Of a stretch of DNA of 64,000 nucleotides, positions 26,295-35,822 are shown in pieces. The number at the start of each line of letters is the position of its first letter. Within the stretch, counting starts at the first letter, position 1. The notes below the pieces were generated by a model that was not told the DNA's origin, made no database searches, and saw nothing but the letters and a program-made list of their open reading frames with translations. The DNA comes from Zobellia nedashkovskayae (GTDB lineage Bacteria > Bacteroidota > Bacteroidia > Flavobacteriales > Flavobacteriaceae). The position numbers were made by a program, and so were the translations under genes. The stretch is taken from contig NZ_JADDXR010000002.1 in assembly GCF_015330125.1 (NCBI RefSeq), positions 4,104,685 through 4,168,684 of the forward strand. The letters run 5' to 3'.

Positions 26295-27515
26295 CTATGC
26301 GATTTTTACAGCTATTCTATGACAAGCATTGTTTAAGTATCCTTTTGGGTTCCAACCGGGAAGCAACATAGGTTGAGCAACACCATTAGAATCAGTAGCC
26401 TTTGCCCAAACTTCATAATACCCTTCTTGCGGAAAATCTACCTCTGCAGAAAAATGTTGCCATGCCAAACGGTTCGCAGGTTTATCTAGCACGCATGTTT
26501 TCCAAGTAGCTCCAAAATCTATGGAATACTCCATTTTAGCAACCTGTAACTCACCGGCCCAAGCATGTCCTCTAACAGTTAATGTTTTTCCTTTAGAAAT
26601 GGTAGCACCAGATTTTGGATAGGTAATTAATGATTTTACTGGCATCGATTCAATGATGCACATATCCTCATCAGCTACTTTAGCACCTGGAGCAACAGGC
26701 TTACAAGGCATGCGATAGGCAGTACCCGTCATTTTAGTACCGTCATGCACGATATTCCGAACACTTATTCTTTGCAACCATTTACCCGAAACCGAAGCTG
26801 GCCACCCTCCAGCAACCACACGAAGTGGATAACCGTGCGCCAAAGGAATATCTTCGCCATTCATTTTAAATGCCAATATAGTTTCATCTTGTAGTGCTTT
26901 TGCCATTGGCGCGCCTCGTGAAATGGGTTCTTTTGTAGGGTCTCTACTTAAGTGAATATCTGCTGCGTGATAACCAAAATATACGGCATCATCTTTTATA
27001 CCTACATCCTCTAGCACATCACGAAGTCTAATACCCGTCCAACTAGCGCAATAAACAGCGCCAATAGTCCATTGGTTTCCTTTAGCTGGCGGATCAAACT
27101 CGCTCCTTCCATTACCGCCGCATTCTAAGGTTAATTGGTAGGTGTGTTGTTTAAATTTTGATTTAAGCTCGTCCAAAGTGTAGGTTTTCTTTTGTTTAAC
27201 AGATTCACCGTCTATGGTAAGCGTCCAGTTCTTTACATCTATCTCTTCTGGTACAAGTCCATTATTACGAATAAAAATATACTTGTTAGGCGTGATGTTA
27301 TCATCTAACAAATGAGCCTGAGCTTCCATATTCCAAGGCTTGTCGTTCAAAACGACCATTTCCTTGTCTTTGTTGAATAATTTAAAAGGGTCTGGGTCTT
27401 GCAGCGCCAATGGAATATAATTCTCTACCATTTTAGAGCCATACACAATATCAGCTCCAACAATACTTGCTAAAGATGCAAGTGCTGCTTTTCCTATGAA
27501 CTTTCTTCTTTGCAT
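26295..27515 (-). CDS. Sulfite dehydrogenase, molybdopterin subunit (SorA/SoxC-like)
   Basis: Periplasmic oxidation of sulfite to sulfate. The N-terminus MQRRKFIGKAALASLASIVGA is a twin-arginine (Tat) signal. The sulfite-oxidase Mo-pterin domain is clear: LECGGNGRSEFDPPAKG, the Mo-coordinating Cys in VYCASWTGIRLRDVLEDVG, and GYPLRVVAGGWPASVSGKWL. A C-terminal Mo-co dimerisation domain follows (about 290-400, LTVRGHAWAGELQVAKMEYSIDFG). Its neighbour is the matching cytochrome. The 291 bases upstream are AT-rich with no identifiable regulator site. Confidence 0.9.
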   Translation of the reverse strand: MQRRKFIGKAALASLASIVGADIVYGSKMVENYIPLALQDPDPFKLFNKDKEMVVLNDKPWNMEAQAHLLDDNITPNKYIFIRNNGLVPEEIDVKNWTLTIDGESVKQKKTYTLDELKSKFKQHTYQLTLECGGNGRSEFDPPAKGNQWTIGAVYCASWTGIRLRDVLEDVGIKDDAVYFGYHAADIHLSRDPTKEPISRGAPMAKALQDETILAFKMNGEDIPLAHGYPLRVVAGGWPASVSGKWLQRISVRNIVHDGTKMTGTAYRMPCKPVAPGAKVADEDMCIIESMPVKSLITYPKSGATISKGKTLTVRGHAWAGELQVAKMEYSIDFGATWKTCVLDKPANRLAWQHFSAEVDFPQEGYYEVWAKATDSNGVAQPMLLPGWNPKGYLNNACHRIAVKIA

Positions 27516-27806
27516 AAAATTTAGGTCTGGGTTACACTCAAAGTTATAGATATTTAGTATACCCCTCTATGCTGGTCCAAAATTTATTTTTTTTTTAAGA
27601 ATTCAGATTTATACTTGGCTAAAAAAGATTGACCAAAATAATGTTATGAAGGATAAGCCCCTTAATGAACAAAGGTTGAAGTGGTATTAACCAAAACATA
27701 TATAACCTATTGAAAATTAGATTTATAAAAAAAGGTATTGAATCTATAGGCTTTTATGCTGCTATTTAAAAATTAAAAAAGAAGTGGAATACTGCTGAAA
27801 GGCAAA

Positions 27807-28112
27807 TTAAGCATTAACCTCTATTGTTTCCGTTTCTTTAGATTTTTTGAAAACGTAGGTGTACAACCACATAAGCGTAAAAGTAGGTATGACATCTAAA
27901 CCGGGAATAATCTCCTCTAAAAAAGTAACGATACCAGCACCCTGACCAATTTTACCTTTATACATGCGGGTCATGAGCCAACCGGCTAGCGGCGCCCAAA
28001 CAATATCCGAAAACTCACCTACAAACGGAATGGCAAATGAAAGCATGCCTATACCATCAAAAAGTAAACTTATGAGTAGTTTTTTATATTTTTCGTCTTT
28101 ATCTTTTGACAT
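27807..28112 (-). CDS. Conserved small membrane protein
   Basis: A 101-residue protein with charged termini and two or three hydrophobic segments (about 11-30, 34-48, 75-90), with notable GMLSFAIPFVGEFSDIVWAPLAGWLMTRMYKG. I recognise it only as a conserved flavobacterial protein without an assigned function. It is isolated between AT-rich flanks, monocistronic. Confidence 0.6.
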   Translation of the reverse strand: MSKDKDEKYKKLLISLLFDGIGMLSFAIPFVGEFSDIVWAPLAGWLMTRMYKGKIGQGAGIVTFLEEIIPGLDVIPTFTLMWLYTYVFKKSKETETIEVNA

Positions 28113-28172
28113 AATGGAAAGTATTTATTCTTATTACTAAAAGCAATAAGAATGCCAAAAAATAATCTAAAA

Positions 28173-28203
28173 AAAACACCTCTTTAGATGAGGTGTTTTT
28201 TTT
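28173..28203 (-). terminator. Intrinsic terminator of folE (works on both strands)
   Basis: Stem AAAACACCTC / GAGGTGTTTT with a seven-base loop, A run on one side and T run on the other. It lies six bases beyond the folE stop codon, and also faces the small membrane gene's promoter side. Confidence 0.85.
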
Positions 28204-28208
28204 AGCTC

Positions 28209-28808
28209 CTACGATAAATCTGAGCTGATCAATTTTAAAAACTCATTCCGAGTTTCAATTTTTTCAAATTGCCCTCTAAATCCAGATGTTGTGGTAACCG
28301 AATTCTGTTTTTGCACTCCACGCATCATCATACACATGTGCGATGCCTCTATTACTACAGCTACACCTTTGGGTTTTAAAGTACTATTAATACACTCCAG
28401 AATATCGTGTGTAAGACGTTCCTGTACCTGCAAACGACGTGCAAAAACATCTACTACACGTGGAATTTTACTTAAACCTACAATATGCCCGTTTGGAATG
28501 TAGGCCACGTGTGCTTTACCAAAGAAAGGTAACATATGATGTTCGCAAAGTGAATACAACTCAATGTTCTTAATGATGACCATATCATCATAATCCTCTT
28601 TGAACATGGCACTTTTAAGTATTTCAACAGCATCTTGTTGATAGCCTTGCGTAAGAAAAAGCATAGCTTTGGCTGCTCTTTCGGGTGTTTTTACTAACCC
28701 TTCTCGAGTGACATCCTCTCCTATTCCATCTATAATTTTTGAAAAACGGTCTTTGACCTCCGTTGTAATTTCCATATTATATTCTTCAAAATTTTTATAG
28801 GGTGCCAT
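28209..28808 (-). CDS. folE: GTP cyclohydrolase I
   Basis: Converts GTP to 7,8-dihydroneopterin triphosphate, the first step to folates and tetrahydropterins. Hallmarks are seen: ETP-like [33 protein letters not shown] with the zinc Cys/His, and [21 protein letters not shown] with the second zinc Cys. At 199 residues it is a normal short FolE. The ATG at 28808 is only 12 bases from the TTTTGTTTA-type dyad, so the true start may be ATG 28775 ([11 protein letters not shown]). Sharing that dyad with the photolyase region suggests it supplies pterin there, beside any basal folate role. Confidence 0.93.
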   Translation of the reverse strand: MAPYKNFEEYNMEITTEVKDRFSKIIDGIGEDVTREGLVKTPERAAKAMLFLTQGYQQDAVEILKSAMFKEDYDDMVIIKNIELYSLCEHHMLPFFGKAHVAYIPNGHIVGLSKIPRVVDVFARRLQVQERLTHDILECINSTLKPKGVAVVIEASHMCMMMRGVQKQNSVTTTSGFRGQFEKIETRNEFLKLISSDLS

Positions 28809-28820
28809 AAAGGTTTTTTA

Positions 28821-28856
28821 TTTTGTTTATTGTATGTGTAAAAATAGTAAACAAAA
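28821..28856. promoter_or_regulatory. Shared dyad operator, site A (folE)
   Basis: TTTTGTTTA-N18-TAAACAAAA: two perfect 9-bp inverted arms. Same arms and same 18-base spacer occur at 41289, 43274, 44720 and 50619. It lies 12 bases upstream of the annotated folE start and about 160 bases upstream of the divergent LolD gene. Confidence 0.7.
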
Positions 28857-29018
28857 GTATAGCTTTCTATACTAATCTGCCAATTTAATCTTTTTGTATC
28901 AAAAACAGCATCTCTACCTATCTGTCTGCAAACATCAATTTTCATTACTTTTACCATTCAATAAAGTTTGGGATTAGTTTTTATAATTGAAATTTACACG
29001 GATTAAGAATCAAAATAT

Positions 29019-29711
29019 ATGATTAAAGCCAATAATATTAAAAAGTTTTACGGCGATTTAGAAGTTCTAAAAGGTGTAGACCTTCATATAAAAAAAGGAG
29101 AAGTTATTTCTATTGTAGGCGCTTCAGGAGCAGGAAAAACAACTTTATTGCAGATATTAGGTACATTAGATATTCAGTCTAACCCTTCTGATAGTAAACT
29201 TCTAATTAACGGTACCGAAGTAACAACACTGTCTGATAAAAATTTGGCGAAGTTCAGAAACGAGCATATCGGTTTTATTTTTCAATTTCATCAATTGCTT
29301 CCCGAATTTACAGCACTTGAAAACGTTTGTATTCCTGCATTTATAAAAAATACACCTAAAGCTCAGGCTGAAGCAAAAGCAAAGCAACTATTAGATTTTT
29401 TAGGGTTGTCCGCACGATATAATCACAAGCCTAACGAACTTTCTGGTGGCGAACAACAACGTGTAGCTGTGGCCCGTGCATTGGTTAACGACCCTTCTAT
29501 TATTTTTGCGGATGAGCCTAGCGGAAACCTAGATTCCGAAAGTGCCGATAACCTTCATAAACTCTTTTTTGAGCTACGTGATGAATTTGGTCAAACTTTT
29601 GTTATCGTAACTCATAACGAGCAGTTGGCGGATATGGCAGACCGGAAATTAACTATGGTAGATGGTTTAATCGTCAATAAACAAGTAGTCCTTGATTCTC
29701 CGGAACTCTAA
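29019..29711 (+). CDS. ABC transporter ATPase, LolD/MacB type
   Basis: A 230-residue ATPase with Walker A GASGAGKT (34-41), the Q-loop in [18 protein letters not shown], signature [15 protein letters not shown], and Walker [17 protein letters not shown]. The [16 protein letters not shown] block is characteristic of the LolD lipoprotein-release and MacB subfamilies. The membrane partner (LolC/E-like) is not in the window. Separated by 28 bases from the TIGR02757 gene downstream, with which it is probably co-transcribed. Confidence 0.85.
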   Translation: MIKANNIKKFYGDLEVLKGVDLHIKKGEVISIVGASGAGKTTLLQILGTLDIQSNPSDSKLLINGTEVTTLSDKNLAKFRNEHIGFIFQFHQLLPEFTALENVCIPAFIKNTPKAQAEAKAKQLLDFLGLSARYNHKPNELSGGEQQRVAVARALVNDPSIIFADEPSGNLDSESADNLHKLFFELRDEFGQTFVIVTHNEQLADMADRKLTMVDGLIVNKQVVLDSPEL

Positions 29712-29739
29712 TCTATTTTTACTTTAATTTTTATACGGA

Positions 29740-30504
29740 ATGAACCGCACCGAACTGAAGCTGTTTTTGGACGCCAAGGTATTAGAGTATGAGCATCCAA
29801 AATTCTTGGAGACGGACCCTATTCAAATTCCCCATAAATTCTCTCGCAAAGAAGATATTGAAATAAGTGCATTTTTAACGGCAACAATTGCCTGGGGCAA
29901 TCGTAAGAGTATCATTAATAACGCCAATAAGCTAATGGCCCTAATGGGCAATTCGCCTTACGATTACGTCTTAGAATACACTGAGGACAACAATGAAGAG
30001 CTATCTGCTTTCGTACACCGAACTTTTAATGGGAAGGATTTAGGCTACTTTATAAAAAGTCTTCAGAATATCTATATAAATCACGGCGGATTAGAAGCCG
30101 TTTTTGCTAAGCACGCTGCAGGACAAAACATGCAAATTGCTATTTCCGGCTTTAAGAAAATATTCTTTGAACTACCACACCCTTCACGTACCCAGAAACA
30201 TGTTAGTGACCCTTTGAAAGGTTCTGCTGCCAAACGTATCAATATGTTTTTACGATGGATGGTACGCCCGAACACAACTTCAGTAGATTTTGGGATATGG
30301 AAAACTATTACTCCCAGTCAACTATCATGTCCTTTAGATGTTCATTCTGGAAATGTAGGCAGGAAATTGAAGCTACTTACCCGTAAACAAAACGATGCCA
30401 AAGCTCTTGCTGAACTAGATAAAAACTTACGAAAATTGGACCCTATAGACCCTGTTAAATATGACTTCGCTCTTTTTGGTCTAGGTGTTTTTGAGAAGTT
30501 TTAA
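29740..30504 (+). CDS. TIGR02757 family protein (DUF2400)
   Basis: A 254-residue Bacteroidota-enriched family with conserved TATIAWGNRKSIINNANKLM and a helix-hairpin-like C-terminal DPIKYDFALFGLGVFEKF-type ending. The fold resembles HhH-GPD DNA glycosylases in the C-terminal region (LDVHSGNVGRKLKLL), but I see no catalytic Asp/Lys with certainty. Function unknown; possibly nucleic-acid related by family inference. Confidence 0.8.
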   Translation: MNRTELKLFLDAKVLEYEHPKFLETDPIQIPHKFSRKEDIEISAFLTATIAWGNRKSIINNANKLMALMGNSPYDYVLEYTEDNNEELSAFVHRTFNGKDLGYFIKSLQNIYINHGGLEAVFAKHAAGQNMQIAISGFKKIFFELPHPSRTQKHVSDPLKGSAAKRINMFLRWMVRPNTTSVDFGIWKTITPSQLSCPLDVHSGNVGRKLKLLTRKQNDAKALAELDKNLRKLDPIDPVKYDFALFGLGVFEKF

Positions 30505-30548
30505 AATAATAATAAGAATACATAAGAACATTAAATACAATGTATTAC

Positions 30549-31424
30549 CTATAAATACCTCTTTTTAAACTCTAAAGGTGTCATCTTTGTTTTTGTTTTG
30601 AATATCCGTGAAAAATAGGCATAATCATCATAGCCCAGCAGTTCAGAAACATGAGACAAGGAATTTCCTGAATGCACTATAAGTCGCTTTGCCTCTAAGA
30701 GAATATGTTCCTGAATTAATTCCGTTGTGGTCTTTCCCAAAGTACTTTTCGTTACCCGGGTTAAATGCTTTGTAGTAATGTTCAGTTTGTCTGCATAAAA
30801 ATGAGCCTGCTTTTCAGTTTTATAAAATACTTCAATAGCCCGTTCCAAGTCAGAAAGTATCTTTAGATAAGTAGACGAAAGTGTGTTTTCTGTTATATCA
30901 AAAACAGTATAAATTCTACTTAAATCTATGTATACAAGACTAATGAGACTCGCTAATTTTTGTTTTTTATAAACTACATTGGTATGGTACTCTACATTGA
31001 TTTCATTAAAACGACTAGCTATTTTTTGAAGTTCTATAGTTGATAGATGGAGATTAGGCGGATTCTTATAAGAATAGTAAAAAGGAAGTTGATTAACCTT
31101 AACATCAGAAATACTCAACTCAAAGAAAGACTGTGTGTGAAAGAAAATATATCCTTCAGCAGGTGAATCAAAATTCCAGCTATGAGTTTGCCCTGGTTTT
31201 AGAAAAAATAAGCTCCCTTCTTTTATAGGGTATGAACTAAAATCTATTTCGTGTGTACCACTCCCCTTTAAGAATAGGACACATAAGTAAAAATCGTGCT
31301 TATGAGACTTATGTACAATTGCTTCATTATTCTTTAAATGAGTTGCTAAATCATTACTATAAAACTCAACCGTTGCATTTGCATCCTCAAACTGTTCTAT
31401 ATGTAATATTGGCAAAACCTTCAT
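30549..31424 (-). CDS. AraC family transcriptional regulator
   Basis: A 291-residue regulator. The N-terminal part (about 20-130) is a cupin-like effector domain (HKHDFYLCVLFLKGSGTHEIDF, FFLKPGQTHSW) and the C-terminal ~100 residues form the paired HTH of the AraC family (KHLTRVTKSTLGKTTTELI and VSELLGYDDYAYFSRIFKTKTKMTPLEFKKRY). It is divergent from the DUF983 gene with 169 bases between, so it may control that gene or itself. The inducer is unknown. Confidence 0.88.
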   Translation of the reverse strand: MKVLPILHIEQFEDANATVEFYSNDLATHLKNNEAIVHKSHKHDFYLCVLFLKGSGTHEIDFSSYPIKEGSLFFLKPGQTHSWNFDSPAEGYIFFHTQSFFELSISDVKVNQLPFYYSYKNPPNLHLSTIELQKIASRFNEINVEYHTNVVYKKQKLASLISLVYIDLSRIYTVFDITENTLSSTYLKILSDLERAIEVFYKTEKQAHFYADKLNITTKHLTRVTKSTLGKTTTELIQEHILLEAKRLIVHSGNSLSHVSELLGYDDYAYFSRIFKTKTKMTPLEFKKRYL

Positions 31425-31593
31425 GAAAGCAAATTATGTCCTAAAAGTACAAAAAGCTGCGATAAGTCTATAAGTGCTCAACATCTTATGTGCTTTAAAT
31501 TTGCACGGTGATTGAATAACTAGCTAATCGTTATTCGTTTCAAAAGTGAGATTATAAATTCATCAAATTTCAAACTATCTAAAAAAAGAGGAT

Positions 31594-31989
31594 ATGAAAT
31601 TTTTAAAAGGGACAAAGGTTTACAGCATATTTACGGGAACTTGCCCTGTTTGTCAAAACGAAAGCATGTATAAGGAATCTAATCCTTATCAAATTTCTAG
31701 TACTTTAAAAATGGAAGAGCGCTGTAGCCACTGTCACACAAAGTACAAAATAGAACCTTCTTTCTTTTATGGAGCAATGTATGTTAGTTACCCAGTGGGT
31801 CTCTTTTTTGCAAGTATCGCCCTATTTCTTTGTTTTTTTATTCTTCATCTGAGTCTTTTAACCACATTTCTGGTTATTGTAGTAGAAATGATTTTGGTAC
31901 TACCTATAATTCTACGTTTATCTAGAAATATTTGGATTAACTTCTTTCTACATTACAAACGACCTCTTAAAAGTGAACAGAAGGCTTAA
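31594..31989 (+). CDS. DUF983 family membrane protein with zinc ribbon
   Basis: A 131-residue protein with an N-terminal zinc-ribbon of two CxxC motifs (CPVC at about 15-18 and CSHC at about 42-45), then two membrane helices (about 64-86 and 88-108) and a basic C-terminus. Matches DUF983. Function unknown; it lies opposite the AraC regulator gene and may be its target. Confidence 0.8.
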   Translation: MKFLKGTKVYSIFTGTCPVCQNESMYKESNPYQISSTLKMEERCSHCHTKYKIEPSFFYGAMYVSYPVGLFFASIALFLCFFILHLSLLTTFLVIVVEMILVLPIILRLSRNIWINFFLHYKRPLKSEQKA

Positions 31990-32004
31990 TTACAGCCTTA
32001 AAGA

Positions 32005-32571
32005 CTAAGACGCAATAAGTTCGTCTAAAATTTGCCTGAATTTTTTAGCATTCCAATCCGTAGAACCTGTCTCCTTTATGACAATTTTTCCGCTTTTATC
32101 TATGATAAAGTTGGTAGGAATGCTCTTTTCATTAAGTTCGTTAGGTGCTTGCATTCTAGGAATATATACCGGTAAAGTATACTGCTTTTTGTTTAAAAAC
32201 TCCTTCACAACTTCGGGTTCCTCGTTAGTCAACAAAATAAATTGTACCGAATCCCCATAATCATCATATACTTTTTGGATACTAGGCATTTCAGCAATAC
32301 AAGGTGGACACCACGTAGCCCAATAACTGATAAAACTTACTTTTTCCTTACCTACTTCTATAGATGAGGTTGCACCATCCAAAGTGGTTACCTGATACGA
32401 AAATGGTTGTAGTGAGATTTGGTCTTCCTCTTCTAACGCTGAAGGAGAAAAGAATTGCATTTTTAAATTATTCAAAGCAACCTGAATGGGCTTTCTCGTC
32501 TGTGGTATAATTAATAGCAGAACGAAGACAAATAGCACACCATCACTGATACTTAATTTTCTTTTTTTCAT
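32005..32571 (-). CDS. TlpA-like thioredoxin-fold protein
   Basis: Membrane-anchored periplasmic thiol reductase. One N-terminal helix (about 8-26), then a thioredoxin fold with WATWCPPC (active-site Cys 88 and 91 from this start) and the cis-Pro region ending PTNFIIDKSGKIVIKETG. The CPPC motif suits TlpA/ResA-type cytochrome c maturation or general reduction. I start at 32571 (MKKRKLSISDG); three more codons are possible. It is convergent with the DUF983 gene. Confidence 0.85.
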   Translation of the reverse strand: MKKRKLSISDGVLFVFVLLLIIPQTRKPIQVALNNLKMQFFSPSALEEEDQISLQPFSYQVTTLDGATSSIEVGKEKVSFISYWATWCPPCIAEMPSIQKVYDDYGDSVQFILLTNEEPEVVKEFLNKKQYTLPVYIPRMQAPNELNEKSIPTNFIIDKSGKIVIKETGSTDWNAKKFRQILDELIAS

Positions 32572-32640
32572 AGGTAGCAAATGTACTAGCTGCGAAACTA
32601 AATGCTGCCTAAAATGACTTTAGTCTAAATTAAGAACAAC

Positions 32641-32997
32641 TTAATTCGTTTCGCTCAATTTCTTAAACTGCTTATATACCCATTGCTTTTCTTGAAGAGA
32701 AAACTCTTTATTTTCGAACCAGTCGTGGGCGGCTATTTTTTCGTTTTCAATTTGTGCGGTTCTAATGGCATCTAACGATACCAAATGCCAATGCACTCCT
32801 TTGTGACGATTTACAGAATAACCAATGCCTTCAGTTATATAAGATATTTTAGGCTGGTTAATTAGCTTAACTCCGTTTCTTAGAACTGCCAAAGTCTTGG
32901 TCAGCTCCACAACTTCTGAAAAAGAATACCTTATAAAATCGTTAAAACCCTCTTGCTTGGTATTATATAATTTGTCTCCTATTTCTAGTTCTTTCAT
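32641..32997 (-). CDS. Conserved small protein of unknown function
   Basis: A 118-residue soluble protein with no signal peptide and no recognised domain. It begins MKELEIGDKLYNTKQEGFND and contains a beta-rich first half (VELTKTLAVLRNGVKL) and a helical, charged C-terminus (KEFSLQEKQWVYKQFKKL). The composition and codon use match neighbours, so I take it as real, but no function can be assigned. Confidence 0.6.
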   Translation of the reverse strand: MKELEIGDKLYNTKQEGFNDFIRYSFSEVVELTKTLAVLRNGVKLINQPKISYITEGIGYSVNRHKGVHWHLVSLDAIRTAQIENEKIAAHDWFENKEFSLQEKQWVYKQFKKLSETN

Positions 32998-33156
32998 AGC
33001 TATAAAAGCATGTAAATTTAATGGCTTTAAATGGTTTACAAAGAATTTGAATGTCAGAAATTATTAACAAATTTTGTAGTGGTAAGTTAGAAGACTGACC
33101 TTTAAGTCTCCACACTAAAAGTTCATAATTTTACTCAAACGAAATATGTAAATAAA

Positions 33157-33184
33157 AAAACCACTGCCTTACGACAGTGGTTTT
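33157..33184 (-). terminator. Intrinsic terminator after the TIM-barrel isomerase gene
   Basis: Perfect 10-bp stem AAAACCACTG / CAGTGGTTTT with an eight-base loop; on the minus strand a run of seven T follows. It lies 21 bases beyond the isomerase stop. Confidence 0.88.
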
Positions 33185-33205
33185 AAATGAATAAGTTGCT
33201 TTTAT

Positions 33206-34063
33206 CTAATTAAAGCCAAACTTTTTTAATCCTTCATGGCTTACTTTTATAGCCTCTAAGGGCTTCATGGTAAATGTTTTATCCTGCTCTACCATATAGT
33301 ACTTCATACCAGACAGTTTCTTTTGTGCTTGAATTGGCCCAAAATCAATACTACCCGTTCCTACAGGAGCAAACCACCCATCTTCATTCATATCTTTAAC
33401 ATGCCAAATCTTAAATCTTTTTGGATACTTTTTGAAATAAGATACCGGGTCTGCACCAGCTTTTGTCACCCAAAATAAGTCCATTTGAAAGTTAACATAT
33501 TTTGGATTACAGTTTTCCAACAGATAATCTATAACCACTACTCCGTTTTCATCTTTCTTAAATTCAAAATCATGATTATGATAAAGTAATTTAAGCCCTG
33601 CTTTTTTACATTTCTCCCCTAATATATCTAAAATACCTGCAAGGTTTTCTGCGCCTCCTGTCATACCCATTACCATACCTTCTTCTTGAAAGGTAAAAAG
33701 ACCCATTGGTGGAATAGGAATAACAAAATACTTAAAGCCGGCAGCCTTAACATCCGCAATCATAGCATCTGCATTTTCTAAAGTAACTGAAGCTTGGTGA
33801 CTACTAATTGGCTTTAAGCCCATTTCTTTTAGCGTTTTTTTAAACTCTATTGGGGTCATTCCGTAAAACTTGCCATTATCATAACCTGCGGCTTCAATAT
33901 ACTTATAACCGGCATCAGCTACAGCTTGCAAAGTAGTTTTGGCATCAGAAGCCATATCATCCCTAAGGGTATATAAAGCTAGTCCTCCATAACTATCTTG
34001 GGCATTTACAAATGAGGTTGATATCATTAAAAAACAGACCAGTAGTAATTGAATTTTTTTCAT
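33206..34063 (-). CDS. Secreted sugar phosphate isomerase/epimerase-like TIM barrel
   Basis: A 285-residue protein with a signal peptide ending FVNAQDS (about residue 23) and the AP-endonuclease-2/xylose-isomerase-like barrel: GYKYIEAAGYDNGKFYGM, LLYHNHDFEFKK, FQMDLFWVTKAGADP and the WHVKDMNEDGWFAPVGTGSIDFGPIQ block near the C-terminus with metal-binding His, Asp and Glu. Secreted members are common in Bacteroidota and act on sugars or cyclitols such as 3-keto-glycosides by family inference. The substrate is unknown. It stands alone with its own terminator. Confidence 0.85.
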   Translation of the reverse strand: MKKIQLLLVCFLMISTSFVNAQDSYGGLALYTLRDDMASDAKTTLQAVADAGYKYIEAAGYDNGKFYGMTPIEFKKTLKEMGLKPISSHQASVTLENADAMIADVKAAGFKYFVIPIPPMGLFTFQEEGMVMGMTGGAENLAGILDILGEKCKKAGLKLLYHNHDFEFKKDENGVVVIDYLLENCNPKYVNFQMDLFWVTKAGADPVSYFKKYPKRFKIWHVKDMNEDGWFAPVGTGSIDFGPIQAQKKLSGMKYYMVEQDKTFTMKPLEAIKVSHEGLKKFGFN

Positions 34064-34242
34064 TATTGTTTGAGTTTTGTGTAGTACGCTAAGATACTAC
34101 ATCTCCATAAAAATAAACTGACTGATAATCGTAAAATTTGGGTTGCACATAATTTTAAAATGTGTACTGGACAAAATTCTATGCTGTATAGTTTTAAAAA
34201 GGCATTCAAAAAATGTAGTTTTAAACTTTAAATCCATTCGCT

Positions 34243-34638
34243 ATGCAATGTCCATGCAATCCTCAAAAAGATTATACTGATTGCTGTCAAAAAGCCCATA
34301 ATGATATTCTAAGCGTCAAAACCGCGGAGGCCCTAATGCGATCACGTTATAGCGCTTTTGTATTGGCCAATATAAAGTATCTACAAAAGAGTCACCATAG
34401 CACTACCCGACCAAACAAACGAGAAAAACGTAAAATTGAAGCTTGGACTAAATCTGTAAACTGGTTGAAGTTAGAAATTTTAAATTCTACCAAAGAAACC
34501 GCAACAGATACTGAAGGGACAGTAGAGTTCAAGGCCTTTTATATCGAAAACGGCCAAATGGGCGTCATTCATGAAAACTCTAATTTCAGTAAAGAAAACG
34601 GTCATTGGGTTTATGCTAATGGAGAGCATTCCTCCTAA
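34243..34638 (+). CDS. YchJ family protein with SEC-C-like metal motif
   Basis: A 131-residue protein starting with a Cys cluster, CPCNPQKDYTDCC (Cys 3, 5, 14, 15), as in SEC-C/YchJ domains that bind zinc, followed by the conserved ALMRSRYSAFVLANIKYLQKSHH and an NTF2-like region. The family is small and uncharacterised; some members occur beside nuclease or redox genes. It is convergent with the CzcB-like gene. Confidence 0.85.
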   Translation: MQCPCNPQKDYTDCCQKAHNDILSVKTAEALMRSRYSAFVLANIKYLQKSHHSTTRPNKREKRKIEAWTKSVNWLKLEILNSTKETATDTEGTVEFKAFYIENGQMGVIHENSNFSKENGHWVYANGEHSS

Positions 34639-34663
34639 ACAATTAAAACTTTACTAGACTAAA

Positions 34664-35812
34664 CTATTCCCCACCAATAAGATTAAAGGTTCCTTTTGTT
34701 AATATTTTATTTTCTATAGTTAGTCCTTCCATTGAGGTCAGCGCGATATTTCCTTTATTGGTATTGCCCACTTGTACCGAAACCGAGTCAAAATAATACC
34801 CTTCATCCGTTTCTTCGTTTAACCTTAAGATCGAATGAATGTTTTCTATGGCAACAACTGCAGTTTCAGGTATCGCATTAGCCTCGGATACTTCCGTAAT
34901 AATTTCGGCCTCTACAAACATCCCCGGCAAGAAATGGGCTTCTTTTTCATTTTTAAGATGTGCATGAATCTTTATTGTCCTATTTTCTTCAATAGAAGTA
35001 CCTATTAGGTGGACTTCCGCTTTAAAAATATTGGCTGAAGATTCTGGGACTTTAAAATTGATTTCTTGCCCCTTTTTTAATTTCATAATATCCTTTTCGA
35101 ATACTGATAATTCTAGATGAATATGCTCATTATCTATGATTTCCATTATGGATGTTGCAGGGGAGACATACGTACCCCTAGTCACATCAACCTTTGTTAT
35201 ACTTCCCGAAATAGGTGCATAAATAGTGGCTACGGAACTCATATTTCCATTCTCTACCTGTGCCGGGGAAATATTTAAAAGTGTCAACTGTTTGCGTAGA
35301 CCATTGTATTGCGCCATAGTGGTTTTATAATTACTTTCTGATTGTAAAAAACTTTTTTGAGAAGTGATGTTTTCTTCCATCATCGTTTTTTGCCTCAAAT
35401 ATTCAGACTTAAGGAATTCTAATTTTCCATTCACCTCCATATAGTCCTGCTGCAATGTAATAAAGTCAGGGTTTTCAATTGTAACCAGCGCTTGGCCCCT
35501 GCGTACCTTATCTCCTATCAACAAAGGAACCGTCTTTATGTATCCGCCCATGGTAGCATTTACCTCCGCCCTATTTTCTGGCGGCACATCAATCATTCCA
35601 CTAGTTTTTACAGTTATGGGAAAAGACATAGATACAATGCTGCCCATGGCCATTTTACTGCGTTCAAATTGTACTTTGGACACAAATATTCTACTATCTG
35701 CTGTTTCTTCTTTTTGTGTTTCTACTTTACCATTTTCTGATTGCTTATCGCCACAACTAAAAAAGGTTACAAGTAAGCTTAAGGTTAGTATATTATATAT
35801 GGTGCGTTGCAT
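34664..35812 (-). CDS. RND efflux periplasmic adaptor (CzcB/CusB-like lipoprotein)
   Basis: A 382-residue membrane-fusion lipoprotein: lipobox with Cys20 (LLVTFFSC), hairpin region (about 125-190, QQDYMEVNGKLEFLKSEYLR), lipoyl-like domain (GGYIKTVPLLIGDKVRRGQALVTIENPD) and beta-barrel domain (IHLELSVFEKDIMKLKKGQEINFKV). It links the pump to the outer membrane. It is the last gene of the metal-efflux operon, ten bases downstream of the pump/TolC fusion. Confidence 0.88.
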   Translation of the reverse strand: MQRTIYNILTLSLLVTFFSCGDKQSENGKVETQKEETADSRIFVSKVQFERSKMAMGSIVSMSFPITVKTSGMIDVPPENRAEVNATMGGYIKTVPLLIGDKVRRGQALVTIENPDFITLQQDYMEVNGKLEFLKSEYLRQKTMMEENITSQKSFLQSESNYKTTMAQYNGLRKQLTLLNISPAQVENGNMSSVATIYAPISGSITKVDVTRGTYVSPATSIMEIIDNEHIHLELSVFEKDIMKLKKGQEINFKVPESSANIFKAEVHLIGTSIEENRTIKIHAHLKNEKEAHFLPGMFVEAEIITEVSEANAIPETAVVAIENIHSILRLNEETDEGYYFDSVSVQVGNTNKGNIALTSMEGLTIENKILTKGTFNLIGGE

Positions 35813-35822
35813 AATGCGTATA

